NCBI GenBank assembly: GCA_049841135.1
Contig: JASGHK010000005.1
Location: 186,001 to 250,000, forward strand
DNA length: 64,000 bases
DNA from: JACRCT01 sp049841135
GTDB lineage: Bacteria; Myxococcota; Myxococcia; Myxococcales; UBA5297
Direction: 5' to 3'
The position numbers and the translations under genes were made by a program. Positions 6,667 through 16,644 of the stretch are shown in pieces; positions within the stretch are counted from its first letter, which is position 1, and every line of letters begins with the position of its first letter. The notes below the pieces were generated by a model that made no database searches, was not told the DNA's origin, and saw only the letters and a list, made by a program, of their open reading frames with translations.

Positions 6667-9366
6667 ATGCTCGACAAGTTCCTCGACCGGAGCGCCTCGC
6701 TCCTGCGCCACCCCTGGGCCTTCGTGATCCTCGCCGTCGCGGTCATGGCGGGCTTCGCCCTGGGCATCCCCAAGCTGCGCTTCGACACCGACGTGCGCTC
6801 GATGCTCCCGGAGGAGAACCGGGACCGGAAGATCGTCAACTACTACGAGGACGAGGACCGGTTCGGCTCGAGCGAGGCGATCTACGTCGGCGTGAAGGCC
6901 GCGGACGTCTACACGGTCGAGAACCTCAAGTACGTCAAGAAGCTCCAGGACTCCATCGAGGCGCTCAACAACTCGCTGCCCGCCGAGAACCTGTCCGAGC
7001 TTCTCGGCCTGGGCACCGACGACGGCAAGAAGCTGGTCGTGGCGCTGCGCGGCGTGGGCATCAACGCCGGCAACTACAAGGAGACCCTCGTCCCCCTCCT
7101 CACCTCCGCCGAGAAGGCGCAGGCCACCTTCAACTGGGATAAGGCGAAGGCGGAGAAGGTCGCGGCCAAGGCCCGGCACGTCGAGCCGCTGGCGCTCTAC
7201 CAGGCCTTCCAGAACCCGATCACCAAGACCCAGAGCATCCTCAACGCCGACTACCTCGCCAACGAGGACGACTCGCTGGTGGTCAAGAAGCTGGTCGACG
7301 ACCCGGAGAACCTCACCGCCGAGACGGTCGCCAGCCTCAAGAAGCGGGTCGACAGCTGGGAGCTCTACAAGGGCGCGGTCGTCTCCGAGGACGGCAAGCT
7401 CTCGATGATTGTCGTCACCGTCGCCGAGTCCAACGGCAAGGTGAAGGACAAGCTCGAGCTGGCCATCGAGAAGATCCTGCAGACGAGCCCCGACCCCGCC
7501 TTCGCCACCGTCCTCGACGGCGAGCCGGTCATCCAAGGCACCATCGGCCGCTCCATCTTCGCGGACATCCTGCTGCTGTTGCCGGTGGTCGTCTTCCTCG
7601 TCCTGCTCATCCTCTACCTGAGCTTCCGCAACGTCGGCGCGGTGGTCTACACCGGCGCCATCATCCTCTTCTCGGTCGTGGTGGCGATGGGCCTGATGGC
7701 CTACTGCGACATCCCCATCTCCATCGTGGGGACGACCATCCCGGTGCTGCTCGTGGCGATCGTCTCGGCCTACGGCATCCACCAGATGAACCACTTCCTG
7801 CTGTCTCCGGAGACCGACAAGCGGTTCATCCTGGAGCGCAACCTCAAGACCGTCGGCTTGGCCATCCTCTTGTCGGCCATCACGGTCATGGTCGGCTTCG
7901 GCGCGTTGGCGGTGGAAGAGTTCGTCCCGATCAAGAACTTCGGCATCTTCGTGGCCATCGGCGACATGGTCGGCGTCTTCGGCGCGCTGTTCGTGATGCC
8001 CTCGCTCATCCTGCTCTCGCGCAAGCCGAAGGAGCCCTACCAGTCCGACGAGGACCATGGCCCGGTCGCCTCGCTGCTGCACGCCCTGGTGCGCCTCAAC
8101 CAGAAGCACTCCGGCGCGGTGATCGCCGGGACGGTGATCCTCAGCGTCGCCGCGGGGATCGGCTCGTACTTCATGAAGACCGAGATGGACACCATCAAGT
8201 TCTTCAAGACCAGCGCCCCCATCCGCCAGGCGGACGAGTTCCTGAACGAGCAGCTCGCCGGCACCACCGTGCTCAACGTCGTGCTCGACTCCGACCTGCG
8301 CGACCCCAACGCCCGCCCGGCCGAGAGCGCTTCGGCGCCGGTGGAGATCGTCACGCCGGAGGTGCTCCAGAAGATGGACCAGTTCGAGAAGGACGTCCGC
8401 GCCAAGTACCCCAAGGTGGGCAAGGTGCTGTCCTTCAACCCGGTCATCAAGAAGATGAACCAGGAGCTGGCCGGCAACGGCGACGCCAAGGAGTACGTCC
8501 TCCCCGCGACCCAGGAGCTCATCAGCCAGTACCTGATGATCTTCACCGGCGACGTGAAGAACGTGCTCACCCCCGCACACGACAAGATGCGGATGATGCT
8601 CTACATGAAGCGCGTGCCGACCTCGGAGCTCGAGGAGGTGCGCGAGTACTGCGCCCACTACTTCTCCAAGGAGTTCCTGGAGAAGAACCACCTGCAGGTG
8701 CAGGTCACCGGCGTCGCCCACCTCTACACCGTGGTCAACACCCTGCTCGTCGACGGCATGATCCGCAGCGTCATCGTCTGCCTGGTCATCGTCTTCGTGC
8801 TCTTGCTGGTGCTGCTGCGCAACGTGCGGATGAGCCTCATCGCCATCTCGCCCATCGGCTTCGCGCTCTTGGCGAACTTCGGGCTCTTGGGCGCGCTGGA
8901 CATCCCGCTCAACATCGCCACCGCCATCACCTCGTCCATCGCCATCGGCATCGGCGTGGACTACTCCATCCACTTCATCACCTGGTACCGCAACGAGCTG
9001 AAGAAGAGCCCGGACATCCTCGCCGCGCTGGAGCACAGCATCGTCCACAAGGGGCGCGCCATCCTCTACAACATGGCGGTCATCGTCGCCGGCTTCGTGG
9101 TGCTGATGCTCTCCAAGTTCGTCCCGCTCATCCAGTTCGGCGGACTCGTCGCCTTCTGCATGGTGGTGACCGCCGGCGGCGCGCTGGTGCTCGTGCCGGC
9201 CATCATCCGCGTGCTCGCCAAGCGCGATCGCGACTTCCTGTACCTGGGCACTCGCCAGGCGGCGGGCGCTTCTCGGGCAGAGCCGCCTCCGCCCGCGCCG
9301 ACGATGACCGAGCCGCCGGCGATGCCTCCGCCGCCGGCGCCGACGCAGCGGTCGGCCGAGGCGTGA
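6667..9366 (+). CDS. RND/MMPL-family transporter
   Basis: 899 aa. It has the RND arrangement of an N-terminal membrane helix (HPWAFVILAVAVMAGFALGI), a first periplasmic domain (about residues 40-290), five clustered helices, a second periplasmic domain (about 500-690) and a final helix cluster. The VDYSIHFI segment near residue 765 is typical of the MMPL/HpnN branch. The tail is Pro/Ala-rich. It would use the proton gradient to export lipidic cargo to the LolA-like carrier and barrel encoded upstream. The start at 6667 follows GGGAGAGAG. Longer upstream frames lack a better site. Confidence 0.88.
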   Translation: MLDKFLDRSASLLRHPWAFVILAVAVMAGFALGIPKLRFDTDVRSMLPEENRDRKIVNYYEDEDRFGSSEAIYVGVKAADVYTVENLKYVKKLQDSIEALNNSLPAENLSELLGLGTDDGKKLVVALRGVGINAGNYKETLVPLLTSAEKAQATFNWDKAKAEKVAAKARHVEPLALYQAFQNPITKTQSILNADYLANEDDSLVVKKLVDDPENLTAETVASLKKRVDSWELYKGAVVSEDGKLSMIVVTVAESNGKVKDKLELAIEKILQTSPDPAFATVLDGEPVIQGTIGRSIFADILLLLPVVVFLVLLILYLSFRNVGAVVYTGAIILFSVVVAMGLMAYCDIPISIVGTTIPVLLVAIVSAYGIHQMNHFLLSPETDKRFILERNLKTVGLAILLSAITVMVGFGALAVEEFVPIKNFGIFVAIGDMVGVFGALFVMPSLILLSRKPKEPYQSDEDHGPVASLLHALVRLNQKHSGAVIAGTVILSVAAGIGSYFMKTEMDTIKFFKTSAPIRQADEFLNEQLAGTTVLNVVLDSDLRDPNARPAESASAPVEIVTPEVLQKMDQFEKDVRAKYPKVGKVLSFNPVIKKMNQELAGNGDAKEYVLPATQELISQYLMIFTGDVKNVLTPAHDKMRMMLYMKRVPTSELEEVREYCAHYFSKEFLEKNHLQVQVTGVAHLYTVVNTLLVDGMIRSVIVCLVIVFVLLLVLLRNVRMSLIAISPIGFALLANFGLLGALDIPLNIATAITSSIAIGIGVDYSIHFITWYRNELKKSPDILAALEHSIVHKGRAILYNMAVIVAGFVVLMLSKFVPLIQFGGLVAFCMVVTAGGALVLVPAIIRVLAKRDRDFLYLGTRQAAGASRAEPPPPAPTMTEPPAMPPPPAPTQRSAEA

Positions 9367-9381
9367 CGAAGTCCTCCCAAA

Positions 9382-9406
9382 CCCCCTCCAGCGGAGCTGG
9401 AGGGGG
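9382..9406 (+). terminator. Bidirectional hairpin terminator
   Basis: An 11-bp perfect stem (CCCCCTCCAGC with GCTGGAGGGGG) closed by the triloop GGA lies 15 bp after the transporter stop and before the convergent gene ending at 9444. There is no clear T tract, so it may act as a bidirectional terminator or mRNA-end stabiliser. Confidence 0.7.
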
Positions 9407-9443
9407 CTCCCGCTTCGACTCGAAGCTCACCTTTGGAATCGGC

Positions 9444-10331
9444 TCATGGCTCCGAGCCGGCGTCGGACGGTCCCCAGAAGAACTGCAGCCATCGCGGCTG
9501 GGTGTACTCGAAGGTGCTGCGGATGGCCTTGAAGACCTGCTCGGCCGGGATGGTGCCGCCGCCTTCGTAGTAGTCGAAGCGATGGCCCGCATCGGCGCCC
9601 TCCACGGTCACGATGACCGACGGGAGATCGAACCCGCATCCAAGCGCGGTGACTGGGGCTGAGCGCTGACACCAGAGGCCATCATTCACCGCCAGCTGCC
9701 ATGCGGCGCGGAGGTCGTCGGTCATCGCCATCGAGCCCAGCGGCACTTCGGTGACGCCAGCGTCCGGATCGAGCGCCTGGTAGCGAAAGCTCAGGACCAC
9801 TTCGGAGCGCTCGAGGTCGACCAGGTTGTGCGCCTGGCAGTTGCTGCTCCGAGTCACGCCAAAGCGCTCCAGGACCATGCATCCGAATGGCCAGTACCGC
9901 TCGACGTCCACCACCTTCGGTAGCGAGCCTGAGCCGGGGCACTCGTTCGGCATGAAGTAGAGGCAGGCGCCGGCCTCGTACCACGGGTCGTAGTCGCAGT
10001 AGCCAGCGTCGCCTGGGCACCTGAGGCTCTGGTCGCAGCGCGCGCACTCGAAGGTGCATCCGTCCCACGCTCCATTGCATTGGGCAGGCGGGTAGCAGCC
10101 GCACCGGTCCGGGCCAGCATCCGCGACGTCGGACCCCGCATCGCCGCGGCCCGCGCCCGCGTCTTCGCTTGACGAAGCATCTCGTGGCTCTGCTGCATCC
10201 GCAGGACCGGAGCCACCGGCCGCGTCGATGCCCGCCCCTGCATCTCGCTCGCGCAGCTCTCCTCTTCCGCACGAGAGCAGGCAGAGACCAGCGAGCGATA
10301 GACCGAGGGCGCCCTTCGTCATCGCCAGCAT
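9444..10331 (-). CDS. Cysteine-containing lipoprotein, unknown function
   Basis: 295 aa. The N-terminus MLAMTKGALGLSLAGLCLLSC is a lipoprotein signal with lipobox LLSC, predicting lipidation near residue 21. An Asp/Ala/Gly linker (about residues 28-75) leads to a Cys-rich patch (CGCYPPAQCNGAWDGC) and a mixed domain with several further cysteines, suggesting a disulfide-stabilised surface protein. GGGAG lies 10 bp before the ATG at 10331. A second in-frame ATG at 10322 is possible. The family is not recognised. It is followed, convergently, by the RND operon terminator. Confidence 0.7.
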   Translation of the reverse strand: MLAMTKGALGLSLAGLCLLSCGRGELRERDAGAGIDAAGGSGPADAAEPRDASSSEDAGAGRGDAGSDVADAGPDRCGCYPPAQCNGAWDGCTFECARCDQSLRCPGDAGYCDYDPWYEAGACLYFMPNECPGSGSLPKVVDVERYWPFGCMVLERFGVTRSSNCQAHNLVDLERSEVVLSFRYQALDPDAGVTEVPLGSMAMTDDLRAAWQLAVNDGLWCQRSAPVTALGCGFDLPSVIVTVEGADAGHRFDYYEGGGTIPAEQVFKAIRSTFEYTQPRWLQFFWGPSDAGSEP

Positions 10332-10384
10332 TTGCCCACAACTCCCGCTTGCAGCGCGAGGTGCGGCTTCATTTGGCGTCCTGC

Positions 10385-10672
10385 GGCACGGTGGCTCCAA
10401 CGATGGCCGCGATAGTCGGCTGGAGCCCGCCCCCGCCCTCCAGGGGCTCGAGCTGCAGAGCCGTCGGGTCCTGCGTCAGGTGAGCACGGGCATGAAGCGC
10501 TCGTGCGCGACGAGGTAGAGGTCCGCGGAGATCTACGGTCAGGTGAGCTCGACCGCCGGGTCCGTCGTCGGACCGGTGCTGCCGCCGAAGGCGACGGTGG
10601 GCGGCGCGGCGCAGCTGCAGGGTCAACGCCTGCGTCTCGCCCCGCCGGCCCAGTTCCCGTGCGGACGGTAGA
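10385..10672 (-). pseudogene. Decayed partial copy of the neighbouring 10920-14534 gene
   Basis: This stretch is closely similar in DNA to 12940-13220 inside the next gene. Shared runs include GATGGCCGCGA, CGAGGTA(G/A)AGGTCCGCGGAGA and GTGCTGCCGCCGAAGG. It would encode the same LQLEP...GLQPT.AAI.GA segment but is broken by indels and stop codons, has no start, and is flanked by no remainder of the gene. It reads as the remnant of a tandem paralogue whose other parts were lost. Confidence 0.7.
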
Positions 10673-10831
10673 CCCTGAGCGCTGCCCTGTCCTCGCAGCA
10701 GCGCCGAGTTTCGGCATCCAGGCGGCGGGCGCGCGGTGGAATAGGGGCGCCACGTTCATGTCACAAAGTAGCTGCCTATCTTTAGCAAGCGCCGCCGAGG
10801 CTGGGCTTGTCCGCCTCACGGGCGAAAGCGC

Positions 10832-10861
10832 GTGGACGAAATGGACGCGGTGGACTGAGTG
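10832..10861. repeat. Decamer tandem repeat (RTGGAC type)
   Basis: Three imperfect 10-base units of the form RTGGACNNNN occur in tandem in the gap before the 10920 stop codon. Similar period-10 arrays with a related core occur at 22563-22599 and 47146-47203. The stretch 10673-10919 otherwise shows nothing recognisable. Confidence 0.5.
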
Positions 10862-10919
10862 CGTCCGGCGTGCGCGAAGGGCCGCCCGCGTGAGGCGGCC
10901 CTCACCGCAGGTCGCCGAT

Positions 10920-13900
10920 TCACGGCGCGACGAGCTCCACCGAGGCACGCGCGTTCTTGCCACCGCCCGACCGCGTCCAGTTGAGGATCTTCAAGGTCCC
11001 GGCGTCGTCGACGATCTGCGAGAAGGCGCCGCCCCAGTCGGCCTGCACGACCTCGCTCACGGTCCACCCATACACGCCGGTCATGGGGTCGGCGGCGCCG
11101 AGCGCGAAGCGCAGGATGCCGGACGTGGAGTCCTGATAGCTCACCCGCAACGATGCACTGGGGCCCACTGCGACCGCCGGATCGGCACCGACCCAGCGAC
11201 CGGTAGTGCCGGCCACGGCGTTCCCAGCGTCGATGGTCTCTGGCATCCCCACAGTGACCCCGTTGGCCACCGCCACGTGGCGCACCGAGTGGTTGCCGAG
11301 GTCCCGGTAGACCAGGTGCCAGTCCTTGCCGTTGAGCGTGAGCGCCGGCGACGGGCCCAAGCGGACGCCCGCACCACCATCGACCTTCGTCGAGCTCCAC
11401 AACCCGCCCAGCTTGGTCGCGATGAACAGCTCGCCCGTCTCGCCATTCACGTAGGCGATGCCCACGGCGTTCGGACCCGTGGAGACCATGGCGAGGCCGC
11501 TGCCCAGCGCCACCGGTCCCTCCAGGCCGGCGGACGTCGTCACCGAGACGCAGGCGGCGAGGTTGTCCCGGCTCACGCAGCGCTTGGGCGCATCGCAGGT
11601 GCCGCAGTCGCCACTGGGCAGCCCCGGCGTACAGGCCCGCTCGTCCGCGGTGCACACCTCGCCCGCGCTGCACAGCGCTGGGTCGCACGGCCCCGTGCCC
11701 TGGGCCACGGTCTCGAAGCTCCACGAGAGCGGCTGCCCCGCCGTTTCTGTCGCCCGCGCAAGACGCACCGCCGCGTTCACCGCGCCGCCCTGCACCGTCC
11801 GGCTCTGGTAGGCCACGAACCAGTGGGCGCCCTCTATCACCAGCTTCGCGTAGCGCCCCAGGTCCCTGCCCGCAGCCTGCTCCACCGTGCTCACCGCCCA
11901 GGCCGCGCCGTCGTAGCGGGCGAGCTTGAGCGCACGGTTCGTCCGGTCGTAGTAGGCGACCGCGGGATGCCCGGCGCCGTCCACGGCCATGGAGGTGAAG
12001 AGCCCCACGTCGTCGCCCGGCGCGGTCTGGCCGCCGCGGAAGCCCTTCACGTCGAACTTGTTGGGGTCGACCGCGGGCGTGGCGGGCACGCCGTCGATCG
12101 CCTTCCAGCCCACCCTCGCCCCATCCCAGACACCGACCACGAGGTCGCCCCAGGTGCGGCCCTTGTTGGGATCGCGCTCAGCGTAGCCGGCGACCCAGAG
12201 CTCGCTGCCCGCCTGCACCGCGGAGGTGTATGCGCCGGCGATGCCGGGCTGGAGCGCCTCGGGAGGCGGCCCCGCATCCTTGCCCGGCTTTCCCGCGTCC
12301 CGGCCGGATTCCACGCCAGCATCGTCGCTGGTCGCTTCGCCCGAGTCGGCGCTCTCTCCCGCATCCGCGCCGATGGTCGAGCCGTCCATGGCGGCCACCG
12401 CTCCGTCGCCACTGGACGACCCGCCCGTGTCCTCGGTCGCGGGCGGAGTGCTGCCGCAGTTGCAGCCCGGCAACGCCACGGTCCCGACAAGGAGGATGAC
12501 CGCTGCCGCGCGAGCGACCGCCGTGCGCCTGCGCGCCAAGGCGAGGAGCAGTGCGGCGACCGCGACGAGAGCGGCGGCGGGGAGTGCGGCGAGGCCGGTG
12601 CCGGGTCCCGACGAAGCCGGCGGCGGGGAGACGATGGCGCCGCTGGAGCGCCTGGCGCTCCGGTCCGACAGGCCGAGCTGGAAGTAGCCGAAGACGCCCA
12701 GGAAGCGGTCGCTGCCCTTCTGGAGCACGCGAAGCCCCGGCGACCCCTGCCCGCTCACGATGGCCGGGACCAAGGTCTGGATCTGGTCGGTCGGCGGGCC
12801 GAGCACCGACAGGCCGACGGCGGGGAGGCTCTTGAAGCGCGCGCCGAGCCAGTCGCGCACGAGCGCAGCGGCGGGCGCGGCGAGGGCCGCGGGCGCCTCC
12901 TCGAGCAGCGGCGCGTTGGTGACCACCTCGTTGGCGCCGGCGATGGCCGCGACGGTCGGCTGGAGCCCGCTCACGCCCGCCGTGGGCTCGAGCTGCAGCG
13001 GGATCGTCAGGTCCTGCGTCACGGTGAGCACGCGCATGTAGCGCTCGTGCGAGACGAGGTAAAGGTCCGCGGAGACCTGCGGCCAGGTGAGCTTGATCGT
13101 CGGGTCCGTCGCCGGGTCGGTGCTGCCGCCGAAGGCAACGGTGGGCGGCGCGGCGAGGCGCAGCTGCAGCGTCAGCGCCTGCGTCTCGCCCTGCAGGCCC
13201 AGCTCCCGCGCAGACGGCGCGAAGGCATCGAGCAGAGAGGAGTCGAGCGCGGCGTCCTCGGCCGTTGAGACCTCCAGGCAGAGCAGGCCGGCGTTGTACG
13301 CGTTGGCCACGGCGTAGTTGAGCCACCGCTCCGAGAGCGCCAGCGCGACGTGCGGTCCGGGGACGCCCGCGGGCCAGCCGGCGACGGCGTTGGAGGACAG
13401 CTCGTCGGGCACGGGGATGGCGCTGGGGGCGAGCAGCTGCGCGATCGTTGCGCAGCGCGCGCCCGTGTTCGGCGACAGCCCGCCCACGAGGTTGAGCGTG
13501 GCGCCGCCGGCGACGGGGTTGAGGTCGCCCAGGGCCCTACCGGGGCGGCCGGGATCGGACGAGGCGCCGCCGCCCGCCACTGCGAGCTCGAGGCTCCCGC
13601 GCGCCCCGGGCAGGGGCAGGAGCGTGTCGCCCGCCACCGTCCCCTGGATTCCCAGCAGGCGCGTCACGCAGTTGGTGTCGGCGGTGCGGCAGTAGCCGTT
13701 CGACGCGGTCGAGCCCGGCGGGCAGGGCTGCGGCGCGCTCAGATCGGGGGCGATGCAGACCCGGCCCTCGAAGTCCGCCGCGATGCGGTTCACCAGCGCC
13801 CCAGCGACCTGTTGCAGGACCACCGACTTGACCAGGTCCAGCGTGGAGCCCAAGAACCCGCCGCAGACGGAGATGTTGTTCTGCAGGGCGCTCCCGTCGA

Positions 13901-14534
13901 AGTTGACCGTCTGCAGGCGCACAACGGTGTAGCCGTAGCGCGCGAGGTCGGCCGGGTTCTGGTCGACCGCCAGCGTGACGTCGACGTTGGTGGGCAGCGC
14001 GGCGAAGTTCCCGCCCGGGCAAGCGCCGTCGCCGTTGAGCGACGCGTTGATGTCGCTGTCGATGGCGCAGAAGCTGCCGATGCAGTTGGCCTTGACGTGC
14101 ATGGGCAGCGCCTGGATACGCACCGGCAGCGTGCCGGCGAGGTGCAGCGTGGTCGGCGCGTCCGGAGTGAGCGTCAGGTTCACGTTCTGGTAGTCGGCCT
14201 CCAGCACGCACGAAGGCGGGCTCGCCCCGGGGTTGGGGCCCGCGGGGCAGGTCGTGTAGTCGAGGCCGGCCCCGGCGCCGACGGTCTTCTCGAGGTTGGC
14301 GCTGACAACGCCGTTCAGGAAGGGGCCGCCCAGGATGGTCCCCAGGTTGGCCTGGAGGAACTCGAGCCCAGGCTGCGTGAGCCGGTAGGAGCCGGCGTTC
14401 TCGACCCGCTTGTCGGTGTCGATGATGCCGGTGCTGGGACCGAGCCCCGGGCAACCGCCGCTGCAGGAGAGCGCGCTCAGCGCGGCGAGGGCCGCGACCG
14501 GCACCGCGTGGCGCAGGGAGAGGATTGGCTTCAT
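10920..14534 (-). CDS. Large two-module lipoprotein (possible fusion)
   Basis: 1204 aa from the ATG at 14534. It has a lipoprotein signal ending LSALSC. Module 1 (about residues 25-650) is a secreted mixed beta domain of unknown family with paired cysteines. It ends in a Gly/Pro stretch, a hydrophobic helix (about 660-685) and ARRR, resembling a C-terminal membrane-sorting tail. Immediately after comes a second signal-like segment, AVILLVGTVALPGC, with its own lipobox, then an Asp/Ser/Gly linker. Module 2 (about 770-1204) repeats VAYYD and VAYQSR motifs, suggesting a beta-propeller. The frame is open across the junction. A TTG at the LALARRR position could start a separate lipoprotein. Function is unknown. 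A decayed copy of part of module 1 lies downstream. Confidence 0.7.
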   Translation of the reverse strand: MKPILSLRHAVPVAALAALSALSCSGGCPGLGPSTGIIDTDKRVENAGSYRLTQPGLEFLQANLGTILGGPFLNGVVSANLEKTVGAGAGLDYTTCPAGPNPGASPPSCVLEADYQNVNLTLTPDAPTTLHLAGTLPVRIQALPMHVKANCIGSFCAIDSDINASLNGDGACPGGNFAALPTNVDVTLAVDQNPADLARYGYTVVRLQTVNFDGSALQNNISVCGGFLGSTLDLVKSVVLQQVAGALVNRIAADFEGRVCIAPDLSAPQPCPPGSTASNGYCRTADTNCVTRLLGIQGTVAGDTLLPLPGARGSLELAVAGGGASSDPGRPGRALGDLNPVAGGATLNLVGGLSPNTGARCATIAQLLAPSAIPVPDELSSNAVAGWPAGVPGPHVALALSERWLNYAVANAYNAGLLCLEVSTAEDAALDSSLLDAFAPSARELGLQGETQALTLQLRLAAPPTVAFGGSTDPATDPTIKLTWPQVSADLYLVSHERYMRVLTVTQDLTIPLQLEPTAGVSGLQPTVAAIAGANEVVTNAPLLEEAPAALAAPAAALVRDWLGARFKSLPAVGLSVLGPPTDQIQTLVPAIVSGQGSPGLRVLQKGSDRFLGVFGYFQLGLSDRSARRSSGAIVSPPPASSGPGTGLAALPAAALVAVAALLLALARRRTAVARAAAVILLVGTVALPGCNCGSTPPATEDTGGSSSGDGAVAAMDGSTIGADAGESADSGEATSDDAGVESGRDAGKPGKDAGPPPEALQPGIAGAYTSAVQAGSELWVAGYAERDPNKGRTWGDLVVGVWDGARVGWKAIDGVPATPAVDPNKFDVKGFRGGQTAPGDDVGLFTSMAVDGAGHPAVAYYDRTNRALKLARYDGAAWAVSTVEQAAGRDLGRYAKLVIEGAHWFVAYQSRTVQGGAVNAAVRLARATETAGQPLSWSFETVAQGTGPCDPALCSAGEVCTADERACTPGLPSGDCGTCDAPKRCVSRDNLAACVSVTTSAGLEGPVALGSGLAMVSTGPNAVGIAYVNGETGELFIATKLGGLWSSTKVDGGAGVRLGPSPALTLNGKDWHLVYRDLGNHSVRHVAVANGVTVGMPETIDAGNAVAGTTGRWVGADPAVAVGPSASLRVSYQDSTSGILRFALGAADPMTGVYGWTVSEVVQADWGGAFSQIVDDAGTLKILNWTRSGGGKNARASVELVAP

Positions 14535-14775
14535 GTCGTCGGTCCCTCGGGCGAATCCTGTCTTCGAGAAATGGGTTGCGCCTCCCGACCCCGGCCGCAG
14601 TCGCCTGCGGTCTCGTCCGCGCAACGTCTGGAGATAACGGGCCGTCCTCCCGGCGGCACGCCTGCAGCGCCGAAGGGATCTTTGCGAGGTGCGAGCCCGC
14701 GCCAATCCGGGCCGCTACGACCATCCGCGGGCCAGGTTATGGTCCGCTCCTCTCGACCGACCCGATGGAGCTCCC

Positions 14776-16564
14776 ATGAGCCTCGAATCCGCCCTCAGCG
14801 CGCTCGCCTCCGACCCCGCCGTCGCGCTCAAAGACCTGGCGCTCGCCTGGGAAGAGACGCGCGCCCCTGAGATCGCCGAGCTGGTGGAGGCGCTGGGCGC
14901 GAAGCTGGGGGAGGGACGTGAACCGCTGCCGAGGCCCACCATCCCCGAGGACAACGCCTTCAAGGCCATCGCACGAAGGAAGGATCCGGCGGACGTCGGC
15001 CGCTTGCTGGCGCAGGTCCACCCGAACCCGTTCCACGACTCGGAGCGGTTCGCGACGCTCCTCAAGCTCCATGGGCTCGACCCGCGCATCAGCACCGCGC
15101 TGATGGCGCGCTACTCCGCGGGCCCGCCGTCGCACCACTACCTGTGGCAGACGCTCAAGCTCTTCAAGCGTTTCTCCGATCCGCGCTCAATCCCGGTCCT
15201 CGAGAAGCTGCACGTCGACTGGCCAGCGAAGGTCCGCCCGAACGAGGCCGCCGATCACCACGAGGCTCTGCGCCAGGAGATCGCGGCGCTGGCGGCGCAG
15301 CTCGCCAAGGCCGCGGCGAAGCGTCCAGCCCTGACCAAAGCCCAGCAGGCGCTCGTCGGAGAAGCTCGAAGCAGCGATCGGCGCGGTGAAGGTGGCCGGG
15401 GCCTCGGAGGCGAAGCCGGCCCGCGGGAAGACTCCGGCGAAGAGCCGCATGGACGCCGGGAGCGCATCCGCGTCCACCGACCTCGCCGGAGCGCTCGCGC
15501 TGGTGCCGACCCAGCCCGAGGAGGCGCTCCGGTCGCTGCTGGCCGCCTGGCGCGCTCGCAAGGCTCCGGCGCTGGCCGAGCTGATCGAACGGCTCGGCGC
15601 GCGGATCCGCCGGCCGGCGCTGTCGCAGAAGCCTGCGGCCCAGGCGCTTGCCGAGTGGCGCGAGTGCGAGCGTGCCCGGGACCCGGCCGACCTCCACCGG
15701 CTCGTCGCCGCGCTACGCGTGGGCACCGTCAATCAGATGATCGAGCGCCTGGAGCTGCTCGCGGGCTGGCCGGAGGACCCGCGCATCGCCCGCGCCGCGC
15801 TGGCCATCCTCTTCGACCAGCCGTTCTCCTCGCAATCGGCGCGCAAGCTCTACTCCTCCGCCGTGGCGACGCTCGAGGCGATGCACGACCCGCGCACCTA
15901 CGCGCGGCTCGAGGACCTGAAGGCGCACCGGATGCCCGGCCTGGGCGCCGAAGGCGGCACCGACTTCCGCGACTTCTTCGCCGCCAAGATCGAACGGGCG
16001 CTCAAGGCCGCGGCCGGAGCCACCCTGCCCGCGGTCCTCACGGCCGCCGAGGAGAGCGCGGTCGCCAAGGCGCTCGCCTCGCTCGGCAGCTCGGCCGAGG
16101 AGGACGCAAAGGCCGAGGCCGCGCTGCTCGCCGCGGTCTGGGCCGCGCCCGGCGACGACGCCCCGCGCCAGGTCTACGCCGACTGGCTGCAGGAGCGCGG
16201 GCGGCCGCACGGCGAGTTCATCGCGCTGCAGCTGGCGGCCCAGGCGGGGACGCTGGGAGCCGACGGCGTGCGCCGCGCGAAGGAGCTGCAGAGCAAGTAC
16301 GCGCGCGAGTTCCTGGGGCCGCTCGCGCCGGCCATCCAGCTGTCGAACGTGCGCTTCGAGCGCGGCTTCGTGGTCCACGCGGAGCTGTCCGACAAGCGCT
16401 CGCCGATCATCAAGGAGCTGGCGACGCACCCGGCGTGGGCGACGCTCAGGTCCGCGTGGATCTGGACCTCAGCAAAGCGGCTCTATCCGGAGTGCGTGGC
16501 CCACCTCCAAGCGCTGGGGGTCCGCTCGCTCCAGCGCGACGAGGTCGAGCGGTTCTACAGCTGA
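14776..16564 (+). CDS. TIGR02996 repeat-companion protein (frameshifted)
   Basis: Start ATG at 14776, with GGAG upstream. The first 195 codons run in one frame, and from about 15360 the coherent protein continues one frame over (SEKLEAAIGAVKV onward) to the stop at 16564, giving about 595 aa once the break is bridged. The C-terminal part holds the TIGR02996 signature (AAVWAAPGDDAPRQVYADWL, then ERGRPHGEFIALQ near 16190-16230), a domain found mainly in Myxococcota with repeat proteins. The N-terminal half is helical and repeat-like, and the two halves share an ALKDLALAWE / ALRSLLAAWR pattern. Function unknown. The shift may be an assembly error. Confidence 0.65.
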
Positions 16565-16644
16565 AGGGAACCGAGTCGTGGGTCTGCGCCGCTATCCGTC
16601 GGCCGGGCTTCTCGCCGATGATGCCCTCCTCCGGGAGGTGCTCG

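Noticed and set aside
6448..9048. An 866-codon open frame on the minus strand over the RND transporter
   Set aside because: Composition (Asp/Val/His/Gly-rich, no hydrophobic pattern) is that of an antisense frame; the plus strand shows clear RND features.
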